NCBI RefSeq assembly: GCF_036323735.1
Contig: NC_086026.1
Coordinates: 75,227,039-75,291,038 of the forward strand
Length of the DNA stretch: 64,000 nucleotides
From: Rattus norvegicus
Taxonomy: Eukaryota; Chordata; Mammalia; Rodentia; Muridae
Direction: 5' to 3'
Below, piece after piece: positions 33,156 to 43,757 of this stretch. A program made the translations under genes and the position numbers. The notes below the pieces were generated by a model, which saw nothing but the letters and a program-made list of their open reading frames with translations, had not been told where the DNA came from and made no database searches. How positions within the stretch are numbered: position 1 is the first letter of the stretch; every line of letters starts with the position of its first letter.

Positions 33156-33724
33156 CTTTGTATCTCTGGTCGAGATTTACAAAGAAGCAAAAGCAGCAGG
33201 CTCAGCGAGAATCAATCATCAGGGGTAACAAAGAGCACAAATACGCTCTAATGCCACATGCAGCTCAGATGCTACGTTTAAGGGTCACTGACAGAGCATA
33301 ATAAACAGGTCAGGAAGTAGGAGCTGTATAATGAAGGAACAACCCAACGTTGGCCAAAGACTCTGGTCTAGAGAGACTTCTCTCTGGAGTTCCAGCCAGA
33401 GGAGGGCTACCTCTCTTTCATGCCTCATAACTTTCATAGCTGTCTAACACAACAGGTAATTAACTGCCAAACAGCTATTTCTTCTCCTCTCTGGGGAAAC
33501 TGTTCACTGGTCATTTAGAAAACATTTCTTTAGTCATTTTCATAGCAGAGAGGAAAAAGGTTAGTACTATCTTTGGCAACTACTACTGATTTAGAGCCAA
33601 ATAAAAATTTCTGCCAAACTCATGAAGCCCCCATTTTGTCCTTGTGTTAAAATGATCAGTAACTCGTTAATTATGTCTCTCTTCCCAACAGATCCCCAGG
33701 TGAATTTTATATACACATTGCAGA

Positions 33725-33763
33725 GTGAGTGAGTGAGTGTGTGTGCGTGCGTGCGTGCGTGCG

Positions 33764-33806
<43 letters not shown>

Positions 33807-33818
33807 TGGTGGTGGTGA
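33725..33818. repeat. (TG)n with (TGCG) and (GAGT) interruptions
   Basis: GAGT repeats grade into GTGC/GTGCGT and then about 15 uninterrupted GT, ending in GGT repeats. Potential Z-DNA. Confidence 0.95.
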
Positions 33819-33819
33819 C

Positions 33820-34505
33820 TTGAGCATGATGGCCAAGCACTATCACTGAACTATAGCTCTAGCCCATGACTTATAGAATCTTTTTCCTGTCTCCTGATGA
33901 CAAACAGCAAAAGCAAACACTTAAGAAACAGTTCACATACACCACCACCCCACCCCACACATGTGTAGCAGATGCACAGTTTGGTCTTCATGCAGGTCCC
34001 CAACAACTGGAGTAAGAGCTGTCCCTGAATCTGTTGTCTGTCTGTGGATTCCATTCCCCTACCTGGACTGCCAAGTCTTGTCTCAGGGGGAGAGGGTGTG
34101 CCTTGTCCTGCAATGACTTGGTAAGCCAGTGTGAGGTGACACTCAGGACTTTCCCTCTTCTCAAAGGAGAAGGGGAGGGGAATGGAGGAAGAGCTGTGTA
34201 TGGGGCGGGGACTGGGAGGAGAAGGGGGCTGATACTGGGATGTAAAATAAATTATTGGTGAAAAAAAGAAGCAATTTATTGACAAGAACATGTATTTGCT
34301 GGGAGGAAGGGGCACAACTAGATAATATATGAACCAGGCTCTGAAATCCAGTTAGCTGAAAACTGACTCCAAGATTGAGGTAAGGATGCACAGAAAGGCA
34401 GTGTCTGATAAAGATGGCAGCCACAAGCACTGCAGGTCTAAAGAAAGAGAGCATCCTGACAGTAACTGCACCTTTGATAAACATGGCAGGTGTTAGGAAT
34501 GGCTA
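33820..34505. other. Trip4 intron, no recognised feature
   Basis: Apart from a short inverted SINE remnant near 33825-33870 (ACTGAACTATAGCTCTAGCCC), this is purine-rich and single-copy-looking. Confidence 0.4.
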
Positions 34506-34509
34506 CAAG

Positions 34510-34640
34510 CAAGATGTTTTGTTTGTTCGTTTTGTTTTGTTTTTCCCTCTGGGTAGCCCTGGCTGTCCTGGAATTCTCTCTGTTGACTAGGTTGGCCTCA
34601 AACTCCTAGTGCTGTGATGAAAGGCATACAACCCAGAAGG
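34510..34640 (-). repeat. B1 SINE
   Basis: CTCTGGGTAGCCCTGGCTGTCCTGGAATTC and AGTGCTGTGATGAAAGGC. Confidence 0.75.
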
Positions 34641-34754
34641 ATGTATTTTATATGTGTATGAAACTATTAATAAAAAAATAATAATAGTTTTAACAGTAGT
34701 TCTCATTTACATTCCCTTCAAAGTGGCTGGTAATCCTAAAACTCTAGAGGTTAA

Positions 34755-34815
34755 CACATCAAAGCCAGGCATGGAAACAAATGCCTGCAATCCCAACATT
34801 AGAAAGTAGAAAAAA
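34755..34815 (+). repeat. B1 5' fragment
   Basis: AAGCCAGGCATGGAAACAAATGCCTGCAATCCC. It is truncated by the B2 next to it. Confidence 0.7.
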
Positions 34816-34816
34816 G

Positions 34817-35018
34817 GGGCTGGAGAGATGGCTCAGTGGTTAAGAGCTTTGACTGCTCTTCCAGAGGTCCTGAGTTCAATTCCCAGCAACCCCATGGTGG
34901 CTCACAACCATCTGTAATGAGATCTGATGCCCTCTTCTGGTATACATGAAGACAGCGACAGTGTACTCACATTCATTAAATAAATAAATAAAAAATAATT
35001 AAAAAAAAAAAAAAAAGA
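34817..35018 (+). repeat. B2 SINE (young)
   Basis: Near-consensus B2 with AAATAAATAAATAAA and an A-tail. AGAAAGT(A/G)GAA on both sides suggests a target-site duplication splitting the B1 neighbourhood. Confidence 0.95.
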
Positions 35019-35149
35019 AAGTGGAAGCAAGAGGATAAGAAATCCATGGGCAGCACTGGCTAAAGAACAAGTGTGGAGAACACCAGACCTACAGGAGAAC
35101 ATGGCAGTCCAACCAAGCAACTAGCCTGACATCCTGAGGGATGGAACAT

Positions 35150-35930
35150 TACCTTAAAGTTCTGCTCCTTAATCTTCATCCCAGTGCTTGTTATAAGTGA
35201 CAATATATACTTAATTCTTTTCTTTTTGCTTCATTAGTACTTATTCAATATATGGTTATATAACAAAATATGAGAATAAATTTGCTATGTAACACAGAAG
35301 ACTAGATGATAAACCAAGATGTCTTCAATAGAATGCCAGAAAGTGAGGCCACAAGTCCTTCTAGGTCAAGCAGCTCACCTCTCCAAAGCCTTGGTTTGTT
35401 TGGGGTAAAATTAACCTGTCTCATCAAACACTTGATTCTACCAACACCAGGCCCGTTGTGCTTGTCCCTCTGTTGTCCAACTCTCCTATCATTATCATGA
35501 ACTAGATCTCTACATGTCCTTACACTGGACTACAGCAGTCTTTCCACCTTCAGAATCTTTCTGTCCGTCTTTCACATTTTGACCAATGAGTTTTCCTTCG
35601 GCAGGGTTCTTATCACCTTACTGCTTCATAAAAACTTTCAAAACACTCCTCCACACTTCCCAGCTCACTAGAGAAACAGACCCTCCCTCAGTGCTCCATC
35701 ATCCTGGACAGTCTACCATCTGACCATAACGACTCCTGTCTGCTGGTGCTTCCTCTTTACTCACATGCTTTGTGAGCCCAACAGATGGGCTTGCCACACT
35801 AGCCACGCAGACCCTGACTTCCCGCCCATGCCTTTGCTTCCATTATCTCCTCACCACTTTGGAATGTGCTTTTCTACCAACTACAGAGGACAATTTCAAC
35901 ACCAAATCTCAACTCTATCATCTTTTGCCA
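35150..35930. other. Trip4 intron, no recognised feature
   Basis: Pyrimidine-rich single-copy-looking sequence. No exon-like frame with splice sites was recognised. Confidence 0.4.
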
Positions 35931-35950
35931 TTTAGGTTACTCTAAGTTTT

Positions 35951-36047
35951 TTTTTTTTTCTTTTCTTTTTTTCAGAGCTGCGGACCGAACCCAGAGCCTT
36001 GCACTTGCTAGGCAAGCGCTCTACCACTGAGCTAAATCCCCAACCCC
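35951..36047 (-). mobile_element. ID element
   Basis: Inverted ID core (GCGCTCTACCACTGAGCTAA). A perfect 17-bp duplication, AGGTTACTCTAAGTTTT, flanks it at 35934-35950 and 36048-36064. Confidence 0.95.
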
Positions 36048-36109
36048 AGGTTACTCTAAGTTTTATGTAGGGTAATGATACTTAGTTTAGAAAGTTTTGG
36101 TGTTGTTTA

Positions 36110-36300
36110 TTTTGTTTTACTTTATGTATATGGTTGGTTTGTCTGCAAGTATGTCAGTGTACCACTGAGGCCAAATGTTAGAACCCCTGCAACAAGAGCT
36201 ACAGACATTGTGTACTAACATGTGGGTGCTGGGTACTAAACCCAAGTGTTCTGGAAAAGCAGTCAGTGCTCTTAACCACAGAGCAAATCTCCAATATCTT
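36110..36300 (-). repeat. B3/B2 SINE
   Basis: Inverted SINE: TGTGGGTGCTGGGTACTAAACCC and GTGCTCTTAACCACAGAGC. Confidence 0.85.
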
Positions 36301-36400
36301 ATTGGGAGGCACAGAACTTGCTTTATGGACCAGTATGGCCTTGAATTTACTTGAGATCCACCTATTTCTAATTCTCAACTGCTGGGATTAAAAAGTGTGT
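36300..36400 (-). repeat. B1 SINE
   Basis: GATCCACCTATTTCTAATTCTC and CTGGGATTAAAAAGTGTGTGC. Confidence 0.75.
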
Positions 36401-36404
36401 GCTA

Positions 36405-36552
36405 CTGAGCTGGGTAGTGGTGACACATGCCTTTAATCCTAGCACTCAAGAGGCAGAGGCAGGCAGAACTCTGTTAGTTTGAGGTCAGCTTGGTCTATAA
36501 AGTGAGTTCTAGGACAGCAAGGGCTACACAGAGAAACCCTGTCTCACAAAAG
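36405..36552 (+). repeat. B1 SINE
   Basis: GAGCTGGGTAGTGGTGACAC to GAGAAACCCTGTCTCA. Together with the inverted B1 before it this makes an inverted SINE pair. Confidence 0.92.
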
Positions 36553-36744
36553 TGTGCTTCCATGCCTGTCCCAAATTGTCAAGAGGTTTAGGAAATAACA
36601 TACATGCGCAGGAGTGTAGCACATAGTGATGAGTATGATATTGTTTGTTATTATTATCCAAAGTGAATACAAAGATATGGAATTTCTTCTGACTAGAAAT
36701 TATATTTTCCCTCCTTCAAGTCCTGAAAAGGTAGTCTCTCCCTC

Positions 36745-36872
36745 CCTCAGGCCTTGCAGACTCTTAGGTCTCACAATGCTACCAGGCTGGAACTTTGGAA
36801 TCCTGCAGTCTTCTTGCCTCAGCCTGAAGAATGCTGGCATTATAGGGTTGTACCCCCATGCCCAACAACTTT
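36745..36872 (-). repeat. B1 SINE, diverged
   Basis: GGTCTCACAATGCTACCAGGCTGG and GCCTCAGCCTGAAGAATGC. Confidence 0.65.
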
Positions 36873-37126
36873 TGGGCAGAGGCTACGCTAAGTGCTGCAG
36901 TACCCGTACAGCATGCTTACTGTGTTTACTCCAGCAACCACAGCAAACACAAAACATACCCATCTTCACTTCCGATCTTAACACACCTATCTAGTAGACT
37001 TGCAAACATTCAAGGGCAGAACCTACGGCTGATTTTTATCACTTCCTTTAGTATCTACAATGCTGTTGAACTTATACTGGAAACACAAATATTTATTGAT
37101 GGGTGGATAATTACATAAGTAAATAT

Positions 37127-37197
37127 TTTTCCTTCCTTCCTCCCTTCCTTCCTTCCTTCCTTCCTTCCTTCCTTCCTTCCTTCCTTCCTTCCTTCCT
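37127..37197. repeat. (TTCC)n microsatellite
   Basis: About 17 CCTT units with one CCTCCC interruption. Confidence 0.96.
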
Positions 37198-37198
37198 A

Positions 37199-37310
37199 TG
37201 CAGGATCTCACTATGTAGCCGTGGCTGGCCTGGAATAATACAGATCTACCTGCCACTGCCTCCTCACGGCTGGGATTAAAGGCCTGCATTACCACTGCTG
37301 CTATGTAAGA
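37199..37310 (-). repeat. B1 SINE
   Basis: CAGGATCTCACTATGTAGCC to GGGATTAAAGGCCTGCATTACC. Confidence 0.85.
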
Positions 37311-37352
37311 AAGTCTTAAGAAATTTATGTTCATTGTCAAGTAATGAGCTAT

Positions 37353-37490
37353 TGGACGGGCAAGATGGCTCAGTGTTGATAAAGGAGTTTGCTACTACGC
37401 CTGATGACTCTAGGTTTAATTCTAAGGGCCCAAACAGTGAAGAGAACTGACTCCTGCACAATGTCCTCTAATCTACACACATGTGATTAA
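37353..37490 (+). repeat. Diverged B2/B3 SINE
   Basis: GGGCAAGATGGCTCAGTGTTGATAAAGG and TAGGTTTAATTCTAAGGGCC. Confidence 0.65.
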
Positions 37491-37509
37491 TGTGCCTCTC
37501 CCCAAATAC

Positions 37510-37726
37510 ATTATTTACTATATATGTGTGTATGTATGTGTGTCTGCGTATGCATATGTGCTCCTATGAGCACAGGTTCTCACAGAGGCCAGAAGTAGGT
37601 GTTATATCCCCTGAAGCTGGGGTTACAGGCAGTTGTAAACAATCTGATGTGGGTGCTGGGAACCAAATTTGGGTCTCCTGGAAAAGCAGCAAGTGTTCTT
37701 AACTGCCAAGTCATCAAACATCCCAG
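37510..37726 (-). repeat. B3 SINE
   Basis: GAGGCCAGAAGTAGGTGTTATATCCCC, GTGGGTGCTGGGAACCAAAT and GTGTTCTTAACTGCCAAGTCATC. Confidence 0.9.
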
Positions 37727-37734
37727 AAAGAAAG

Positions 37735-37822
37735 AGAGAGAGGGAGAGAGGGAGAGAGGGAGGGAGGGAGGGAGGGAGGAAGGAAGGAAGGAAGAACGGA
37801 CGGACGGACGGAAGGAAGGAGA
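37735..37822. repeat. Purine tandem repeat (GAGA/GGGA/GGAA/CGGA)n
   Basis: Successive blocks GAGAGGGA, GGGA, GGAA and GGAC/CGGA show stepwise repeat drift. One strand is all-purine to about 37795. Confidence 0.95.
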
Positions 37823-37958
37823 TCAATCGATCAACCTGGGCAAATGCCTCAACACTTCAGAGTACTTATTGCTCTTGCAGGTTTGGTTCTTAGCCGTCCA
37901 TTTCCAGAGGATATAACACCCTTTCCTGGTCTTAACCAGCACCAGGAATGTATGTGCT
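37823..37958 (+). repeat. Possible old SINE remnant
   Basis: ACTTATTGCTCTTGCAGGTTTGG and AGCACCAGGAATG recall a B2/B3 body between two tandem repeats. Confidence 0.4.
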
Positions 37959-38014
37959 ATACATACATACAGAATACATACATACACACATACATACATA
38001 CATACATACATACA
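37959..38014. repeat. (ATAC)n microsatellite
   Basis: ACATACATAC blocks with short interruptions. Confidence 0.93.
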
Positions 38015-38127
38015 ATACAAACAAAAAAAGCTTGTAACCATGAAGTAAAATTAGTAAATATGAAAAAGACAAGCAAATATAAAAAACCTTGTAAAAAAAG
38101 GTTACTACTAAGAATTTATTACAGGAA

Positions 38128-38262
38128 AATGGGCATGGTGGTGCACACTTTTAATCCCAGCATGCAGGAGACTGAGGCAGGCAAACCTGGCCTCCACAGG
38201 AAGTTCCAGGAGAGCCAGGGCTACACAAAGAAACCCCATATCAAAATAGAAAAGGGGAAAAA
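38128..38262 (+). repeat. B1 SINE
   Basis: AATGGGCATGGTGGTGCACAC, GGAAGTTCCAGGAGAGCCAGGGC and an A-rich tail. Confidence 0.9.
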
Positions 38263-38267
38263 AAAAA

Positions 38268-38430
38268 AAGCTGGGCTGCGGTGGCACAAGCCATTAATTC
38301 CATTGCTTGAGAAGCAGAGGTAAGTGAATCTCTGTGAGTTCAAGGTCAACCTGGTCCTCACAGCTAGTTCCAGGGCAGACAAGGCTATACAAAAAAAAAC
38401 CATGTCTTGAGGAAAACAAACAAACAAACA
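38268..38430 (+). repeat. B1 SINE
   Basis: AGCTGGGCTGCGGTGGCAC to AAACCATGTCTTGAGG, with a (CAAA)n tail. Confidence 0.9.
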
Positions 38431-38439
38431 AGCAAACAA

Positions 38440-38600
38440 TTACTACTGGGGCTGGAGATGAAACCAGGCTCCATTCCCAGCGCCCACATGGTGTCTCACA
38501 ACCGTCTCTATAACTCCAGTTCCAGGGAGACTGATGGCCTCTTCAGGATTCCACGGGCACCAAGCAGTGCATATATACACACAGAATTTATCACATAGAG
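38440..38600 (+). repeat. B2/B3 SINE
   Basis: TGGGGCTGGAGATGAAACC, CCATTCCCAGCGCCCACATGG. Confidence 0.8.
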
Positions 38601-38611
38601 CATTAGAAAAA

Positions 38612-38720
38612 GTAGCATTGGGGTACAGAAATGGCTCAGGAGTTCAGAGCACTGCTGTTCTTCCAAAGGAAGAACTCACTTTAAAGCATAAGCATGCACA
38701 CGCAGAGTTATTACTTAGAC
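38612..38720 (+). repeat. B2/B3 SINE, truncated
   Basis: TTGGGGTACAGAAATGGCTCAGGAG and GCTGTTCTTCCAAAGG. Confidence 0.65.
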
Positions 38721-38936
38721 CATTTTCAAGTGGATGCTTGGACTCAAACAGCAAGCAACAATAACCACAGTATGTTCTGACTACTATAACTCTAGTGAAT
38801 GTTCTGGTCTTCCTAAACATCCTATTATAAATTCTCTCTCTTATTCAAGTGACCTGTGCTTGGAGGCTGTTAATGACATTTTCCCCCTTTGTTGGGTCTT
38901 AGATAACAGCTCTCAAGGTCTCTTAAAAATATTCTG

Positions 38937-39022
38937 GGTCGACACCTCTGTCTCCTGCACAGGATACGTGTCGACCCGGAGATCCCCTCTCTGTAATAAA
39001 CCTCGCCTTTGCTTATTAAAAA
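38937..39022 (+). mobile_element. Retrocopy of an 86-nt hairpin poly(A) RNA
   Basis: Starts with stem GGTCGACAC, paired to GTGTCGACC at 38968-38976, with an inner TCCTG/CAGGA stem. Then come TAATAAACC, about 15 more bases and an A-tail. A 12-bp duplication, AAAAATATTCTG, lies at 38925-38936 and 39023-39034, at a TT/AAAA-type L1 endonuclease site. These are hallmarks of L1-mediated insertion of a whole short polyadenylated RNA. The layout (5' hairpin, AATAAA, end about 15 bases later) resembles the R region of a retroviral LTR. Source unidentified. Confidence 0.75.
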
Positions 39023-39220
39023 AAAAATATTCTGAAGTACATGTACAGGTAAATTCTGCATTAGACCTATCAGACTAATATGAGAGTTTGGTTTTTCAAG
39101 GCTAGAAGTCAAATCATATATACTAAATGTGCTCTGCCTCTGAGTCATACCCCTATTCCCTCACAGACTTTAATTCATATATATTGATTCATAGATTATA
39201 CATGAATTATATACATTATA

Positions 39221-39223
<3 letters not shown>

Positions 39224-39283
<60 letters not shown>
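39224..39283. repeat. (TA)30 microsatellite
   Basis: Uninterrupted TA dinucleotides. Cruciform-prone. Confidence 0.98.
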
Positions 39284-39286
<3 letters not shown>

Positions 39287-39574
39287 ACTATGTAGCCCAT
39301 TGTCAACCTGAACTCATTCCTGAGTACTAGAATGAACCACCACTCCTTGCCTCCCTCACAAATTTAAAAACAGAATGTAGAAACTTGGTATTTTCATGGC
39401 TAAGGAGTTCATGTTCTAATTCTCGGGTTCAGAAGACCCATCAGTGACAGAAGAAGCTCACAGTTTCCACACAAAGTGGCTTCTGCAGTCTTCCTGACAT
39501 CTGTGCTGCTTAAATGGTTGTAGGGTTGTTTTGTTTTGTTGATTTTTGTCTTGTTTTATTTGTTTGTTTGGTTT

Positions 39575-39718
39575 GGTTTTTCAGAACAAGGTTTCTCTGT
39601 ATAGCTCTGGCTGCCCTAAAAAGAACTAACTCTGTGCACCAGGCTGTCTGCAATTCACAAGAGCCACTTGCTTCTGCCTCCCTTGCTGAGTGCTGGGATT
39701 AAAAGCATGCCAGCCTGG
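39575..39718 (-). repeat. B1 SINE
   Basis: AACAAGGTTTCTCTGTATAGC to GCTGGGATTAAAAGCATGCC, preceded by a TTGTTT-rich tract. Confidence 0.88.
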
Positions 39719-39719
39719 T

Positions 39720-40630
39720 GCTTCGATGCTATTAAATAAGGTGGAAGAAGTCATATTCTTCTCTCCAAGAGACTGCAGTTCTACTCTCAGTGTCAATTAC
39801 TAGAGAGGGGCACCCAGCAGAATCTTTCTCAGCATAATTCCTTGAAGATAGGATCTGGTCTGTTACAAAAGCCTTAACATCAAATAGACTAATGGTCTGA
39901 AAGCTGGCGCGAGAGAAATGGATTCTGTTGGGAAGAAATAGAATAATCAATGACCTTGGAGATTTCAGACAAATCTGAATTTCTTTTAAAGGCAGGGATA
40001 TAAATAGCACAAAAAACACAGACCTGTAAAAACAAAGGCCACCAACTCAACTCCAGGGCTGAAAACTTGTTAGGTCTGGAGAACTACTCACAACCACAGC
40101 TGCTAATGGTTATGGATTTGGCAATCAAAACGCCTTTGTTAAAAAAGTTTTAACTGCCTCTCTATTGAGGTTACAGACCACAGCCTTGATGCATTGTTGC
40201 AGTCAACATCCTCCCTGCTGTTCTTGAGAGCTTACATCTGCTGCTGGCAGATAAAGTGCTGGCAGACAGCAGGGGCTCCTTCCAGGGGAATACAGGAGCA
40301 GCTCTGAAAAGATGGCTCTCATCTACCTATCTCTCTGTCAGCATGCAGCCCTTTCTCTACATCTCTTCCTGTCTGGGTTCGTCCCCTGACATTAGTCAGA
40401 GGAGGGTTGAGGGTCTAGTGGGAATCTTTTTTTTTCCTGGTACAAACTAGACATGCGGGCTAAACTGGCTTTAAAAGATAAAAGGAGTGGGATATCATTT
40501 GAGATGTAAACGAATGGAATGACTAATTAAAAAAAAAAAGATAAAAGGAAGACAAGTTCTTAAGCCTGTTCAGCGCATACTTTTTAAAGGACACTTACAA
40601 TGTAATGCACTTGATTTTACTTTTTTTTGG
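39720..40630. other. Trip4 intron, no recognised feature
   Basis: About 900 bases free of recognisable repeats. Contains CAGCTGCTAATGG and other generic motifs. No exon recognised. Confidence 0.4.
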
Positions 40631-40635
40631 GGAGG

Positions 40636-40770
40636 GGGGATTACAAGAAGGGTGTATCCCTAGCTGTCCTGGAACTCGATCTACAGAACAGGCTGTCCTC
40701 AAACTCAGAGATCCACCTGCCTCTGCTTCCCAAGTGCTGGAATTAAAAGTGTGTACCACTATTGCATGGT
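40636..40770 (-). repeat. B1 SINE
   Basis: GTGTATCCCTAGCTGTCCTGGAACTC to GTGTGTACCACTATTGC. Confidence 0.88.
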
Positions 40771-40794
40771 GATTATGACATGGAATGAGTCTTT

Positions 40795-40895
40795 CTGTTG
40801 TTCTTTACTACTTATGTAGGTATTTATGTGCTGTGAGTGCCTGCATGCCAGTGCTCCTAACTGCTGAGCCACCTCTCCAGTCCTCAGTTCTTATT
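40795..40895 (-). repeat. B2/B3 fragment
   Basis: CTAACTGCTGAGCCACCTCTCCAGTCC is the inverted SINE head. Confidence 0.75.
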
Positions 40896-40952
40896 CTTTT
40901 AAGAGAACTAAATAGTCAATCTAACATATTTTAATTTATTAAAGACAGGACA

Positions 40953-41147
40953 AGGGCTGGAGAGATGGTTTGAAGGTTAAGCGCACTGTCTGCTTTTCCA
41001 GAGGTCCTGAGATCAATTCCCAGCAACCTCGTGGTGGCTCACAACCATCTGTAATGAGGTCTGATGCCCTCTTCTGGCATGCAGGCATACATGCAGGCAG
41101 AATGCTGTGTACATAATAAATAAATAAATCTTAAAAAAAAAAAAGAG
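40953..41147 (+). repeat. B2 SINE
   Basis: GGGCTGGAGAGATGGTTTGAAGG to AATAAATAAATAAATCTT and A-tail. Confidence 0.93.
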
Positions 41148-41479
41148 AGAGGGCAAAAATGTGAGGTCAGCAATAAATTACCCAGTTTGTTTGGGCAAGG
41201 AAAACATTAGCAGCAGAATGTTGAAGAAGACTGTGGTACAAGTCACATAGGAAGTTAGTATCAGCTAGCCGGAAAAAAGTTGGTAGCACCAGTTTTTCAA
41301 GGAAAATGGACTTCAGCTGGTTGATAAGAATAGATGTTGAAATGCTGAAGACACAGGGCAGAAACTGTTTTCTGGATGGTTCTTTCTCAATAAACTGAGC
41401 TTACAGAGGATAAAGGAAAGCCTGGCATGTGCATCCTAAATTGTGCATGCCAGGACTATGGCTCTGTAGTGTGTAAACA

Positions 41480-41575
41480 AAGGGGAGAGGAGAGGAACTC
41501 AGTGGTAGAGCATTTGCCTAGTATGCACTAGGTCCTGGGTTTGACTGCTAATGCGGTTTCAGGGAGAAAAGTTTT
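41480..41575 (+). repeat. ID-like SINE, old
   Basis: GGAACTCAGTGGTAGAGCATTTGCCTAG and TCCTGGGTTTGACTGC. Confidence 0.7.
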
Positions 41576-41784
41576 AGGAACACTGTACCCTATTATCTAC
41601 CACTCAGAGAGCCTTAATTGATACTTGTATATTAAAGACTCTGAGAAACTCTACGGTAAACAAATCTGTTTAATCCAAAGATGTTTCCTAATTTTAATGT
41701 GCACTAATTTTAGGGAACACCTACATAAAGTATTTTGTGAAATCCTAGGATAGAAAGATTTCCCCAAAATACCAAAAATTAGTC

Positions 41785-41884
41785 TAAGAGTGGTAGAGCA
41801 CTTGCCCAGAATGAGAAAGACCCTGGGTTTAATCCAGTGTACTATATAATGAGAACTTTGATTTCTTTAAAAAAAAAAAAAAAG
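41785..41884 (+). repeat. ID-like SINE, old
   Basis: AAGAGTGGTAGAGCACTTGCCC, CCTGGGTTTAATCC and a terminal A-run. Confidence 0.65.
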
Positions 41885-42440
41885 TATGTCTTCATTTTAA
41901 TCCCAGGTGAAGGATATGGAGCGGCTTCAGTCTGTCCACACTTGCTGACTATGTTTTGCTTCATGTTCTAGCAGAGGTGCGATTTCCCCAGCCACAGATA
42001 TGTCTGGAATTATGTGACAATTCTGGGGACTTTTCAGAGGGTATATAACTGCTAGGGCCCCAAGACTCATGGTGGGTTATTGTTGGTTGTCATTTGGTAA
42101 ATACTCATATGTAAAGATGAAACAAGAAATTAGATATGCTGACATCGAAGATCAAACTTACCCCAAGGAACTAAATGTCTCTAATTAGCAGGAAGTAATC
42201 TAAGGATCTTGTCAACCCCTGAATTTATTCAAGGGTCTCTTTCATTCCCTCTCTATTCTTTTTTCTCTCTTATCTAGTGTTAGGGGTTGAAGGATAGAAG
42301 AAAAGGTGTGGAGAAGGAGAGAAAAAAGAAGAACCCACAAAGTAGCAAAAGACTGGTTATAGTACCATAAATCAAACACTGAGACGTCTCAATGATAAAG
42401 TGATTGCTGCTGAAAGATGAGGACCTGAGTCTGAAGCCCT
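41885..42440. other. Trip4 intron, no recognised feature
   Basis: Single-copy-looking sequence without an identified repeat. Confidence 0.35.
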
Positions 42441-42546
42441 AAGATTCACACCAAACACAGAAGCACCTGTAATCCCAGATCTTCTACTGAGGGTTGCAGT
42501 GGGCGGAACAAAAGACAGGTACCATTTTTTTTAAAGTGACAGGATC

Positions 42547-42740
42547 TGAGTTGGAAAGATGGCTCAGTGGTTAAGAGCACTGACTGCTGTTCCAGAGGTC
42601 CTGAGTTCAATTCCCAGCAACCACATGGTGGCTCACAACCATCTATACTGAGAACTGGTGCCCTCTTCTGGCCTGCATACATATATGCAGGCAGAACACT
42701 GTGTCCATACTAAAAAAAATAAATCTTAAAAAAAAAAAAG
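42547..42740 (+). repeat. B2 SINE
   Basis: GAGTTGGAAAGATGGCTCAGTGG to AATAAATCTT and A-tail. Confidence 0.93.
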
Positions 42741-42754
42741 TAACTTGAGCCATT

Positions 42755-42925
42755 GGAATGGAGCAATGGCTCAGTGGTTAAAAGAGCTTCCTGCTTGTCC
42801 ACAGGATCTAAGTTGTCTCCTACTACCCAAGTTAGGTGGCTCACAACTGCCTATAACTTCAACTCCTGAGGACCCTGACACTTGTGGCTTCGTAACTCAT
42901 GGGTACATACACATCTAAAACAAGT
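42755..42925 (+). repeat. B2/B3 SINE, diverged
   Basis: GGAATGGAGCAATGGCTCAGTGG and CTCACAACTGCCTATAACTTC. Confidence 0.75.
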
Positions 42926-42929
42926 CAAT

Positions 42930-43740
42930 TCTTTGTGGCACTCAGGTATATCATCGCCTACCTGCCAGCTGGTGAGAAGTTTGCACGTTGGTGCTCCTTT
43001 CCCTGAACTCAAGAGTAATCCAGGGAAATGAGCCCCTGCCAATCCCAGTTGGCAAGGAGGACCCCAATTTCCCATGTAGGGCCTGGCCAGCATTTATGGG
43101 ATAAAGGGTCCTCCTAGCTTACAAAGTAAAACTTTGACCCTTGGGCAAGCACTCCCTTGAAAGCGACTCTCGATCCCCTCCCCTTCCAGGCTTTTGCAGC
43201 TGTTTAAAGAAACTCTCAGGCCTGGGTAGAGACGCTTTCTGATGAGTCCAGGACTCACTATACACGGCCTCTAGAGAGTCTGAGTGATGACTTGGGCATC
43301 TAGCCTGGCAGAAATTTTACGTGTTGAGATTATTCTCAGGATGCCAGTATGAATAATTCAATACCTCCCCTCATGGGTAACTTTGTTTTCGAACTCAACT
43401 TCTCTTAGCTATGAGGCACACACCAGATGACAGTACAGCCCTCGATCCAGTTAATGAACTTTCTTAGATAGAAATACTGAGATAGACTGGGTTGCTATTC
43501 CTCTAACTCCTCCACCTTTATTAGAGAGTTTCAGGACATTACTCAGTCTCATAGCTTGACTTTCCATGCTGTGCAGATGATGTGCTCTATTTAGATGTAA
43601 CCAATCAATATAGCCCTCAATCTTGTCAGAAGTCTGGTAATTATTAATATACTTAAGTTTATGACAGACAGAATCTCCCGAAGCCTTTAACAGTTTGCCC
43701 CACAAGGTCTCAGAAGATAAGAACACCTTCTTTAAGAGTG
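42930..43740. other. Unassigned intronic sequence
   Basis: No SINE. The minus-strand frame 43451-43726 (91 codons) has no family resemblance I can name. It could be internal ERV sequence given the LTR at 45.06 kb, but I cannot show that. Confidence 0.3.
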
Positions 43741-43757
43741 TTTAAGAGTTCACCTGG

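Noticed and set aside
43451..43726. 91-codon minus-strand frame as a Trip4 exon or retroviral gene
   Set aside because: No flanking splice sites matching Trip4 phase, and the protein does not match TRIP4 or a family I know.
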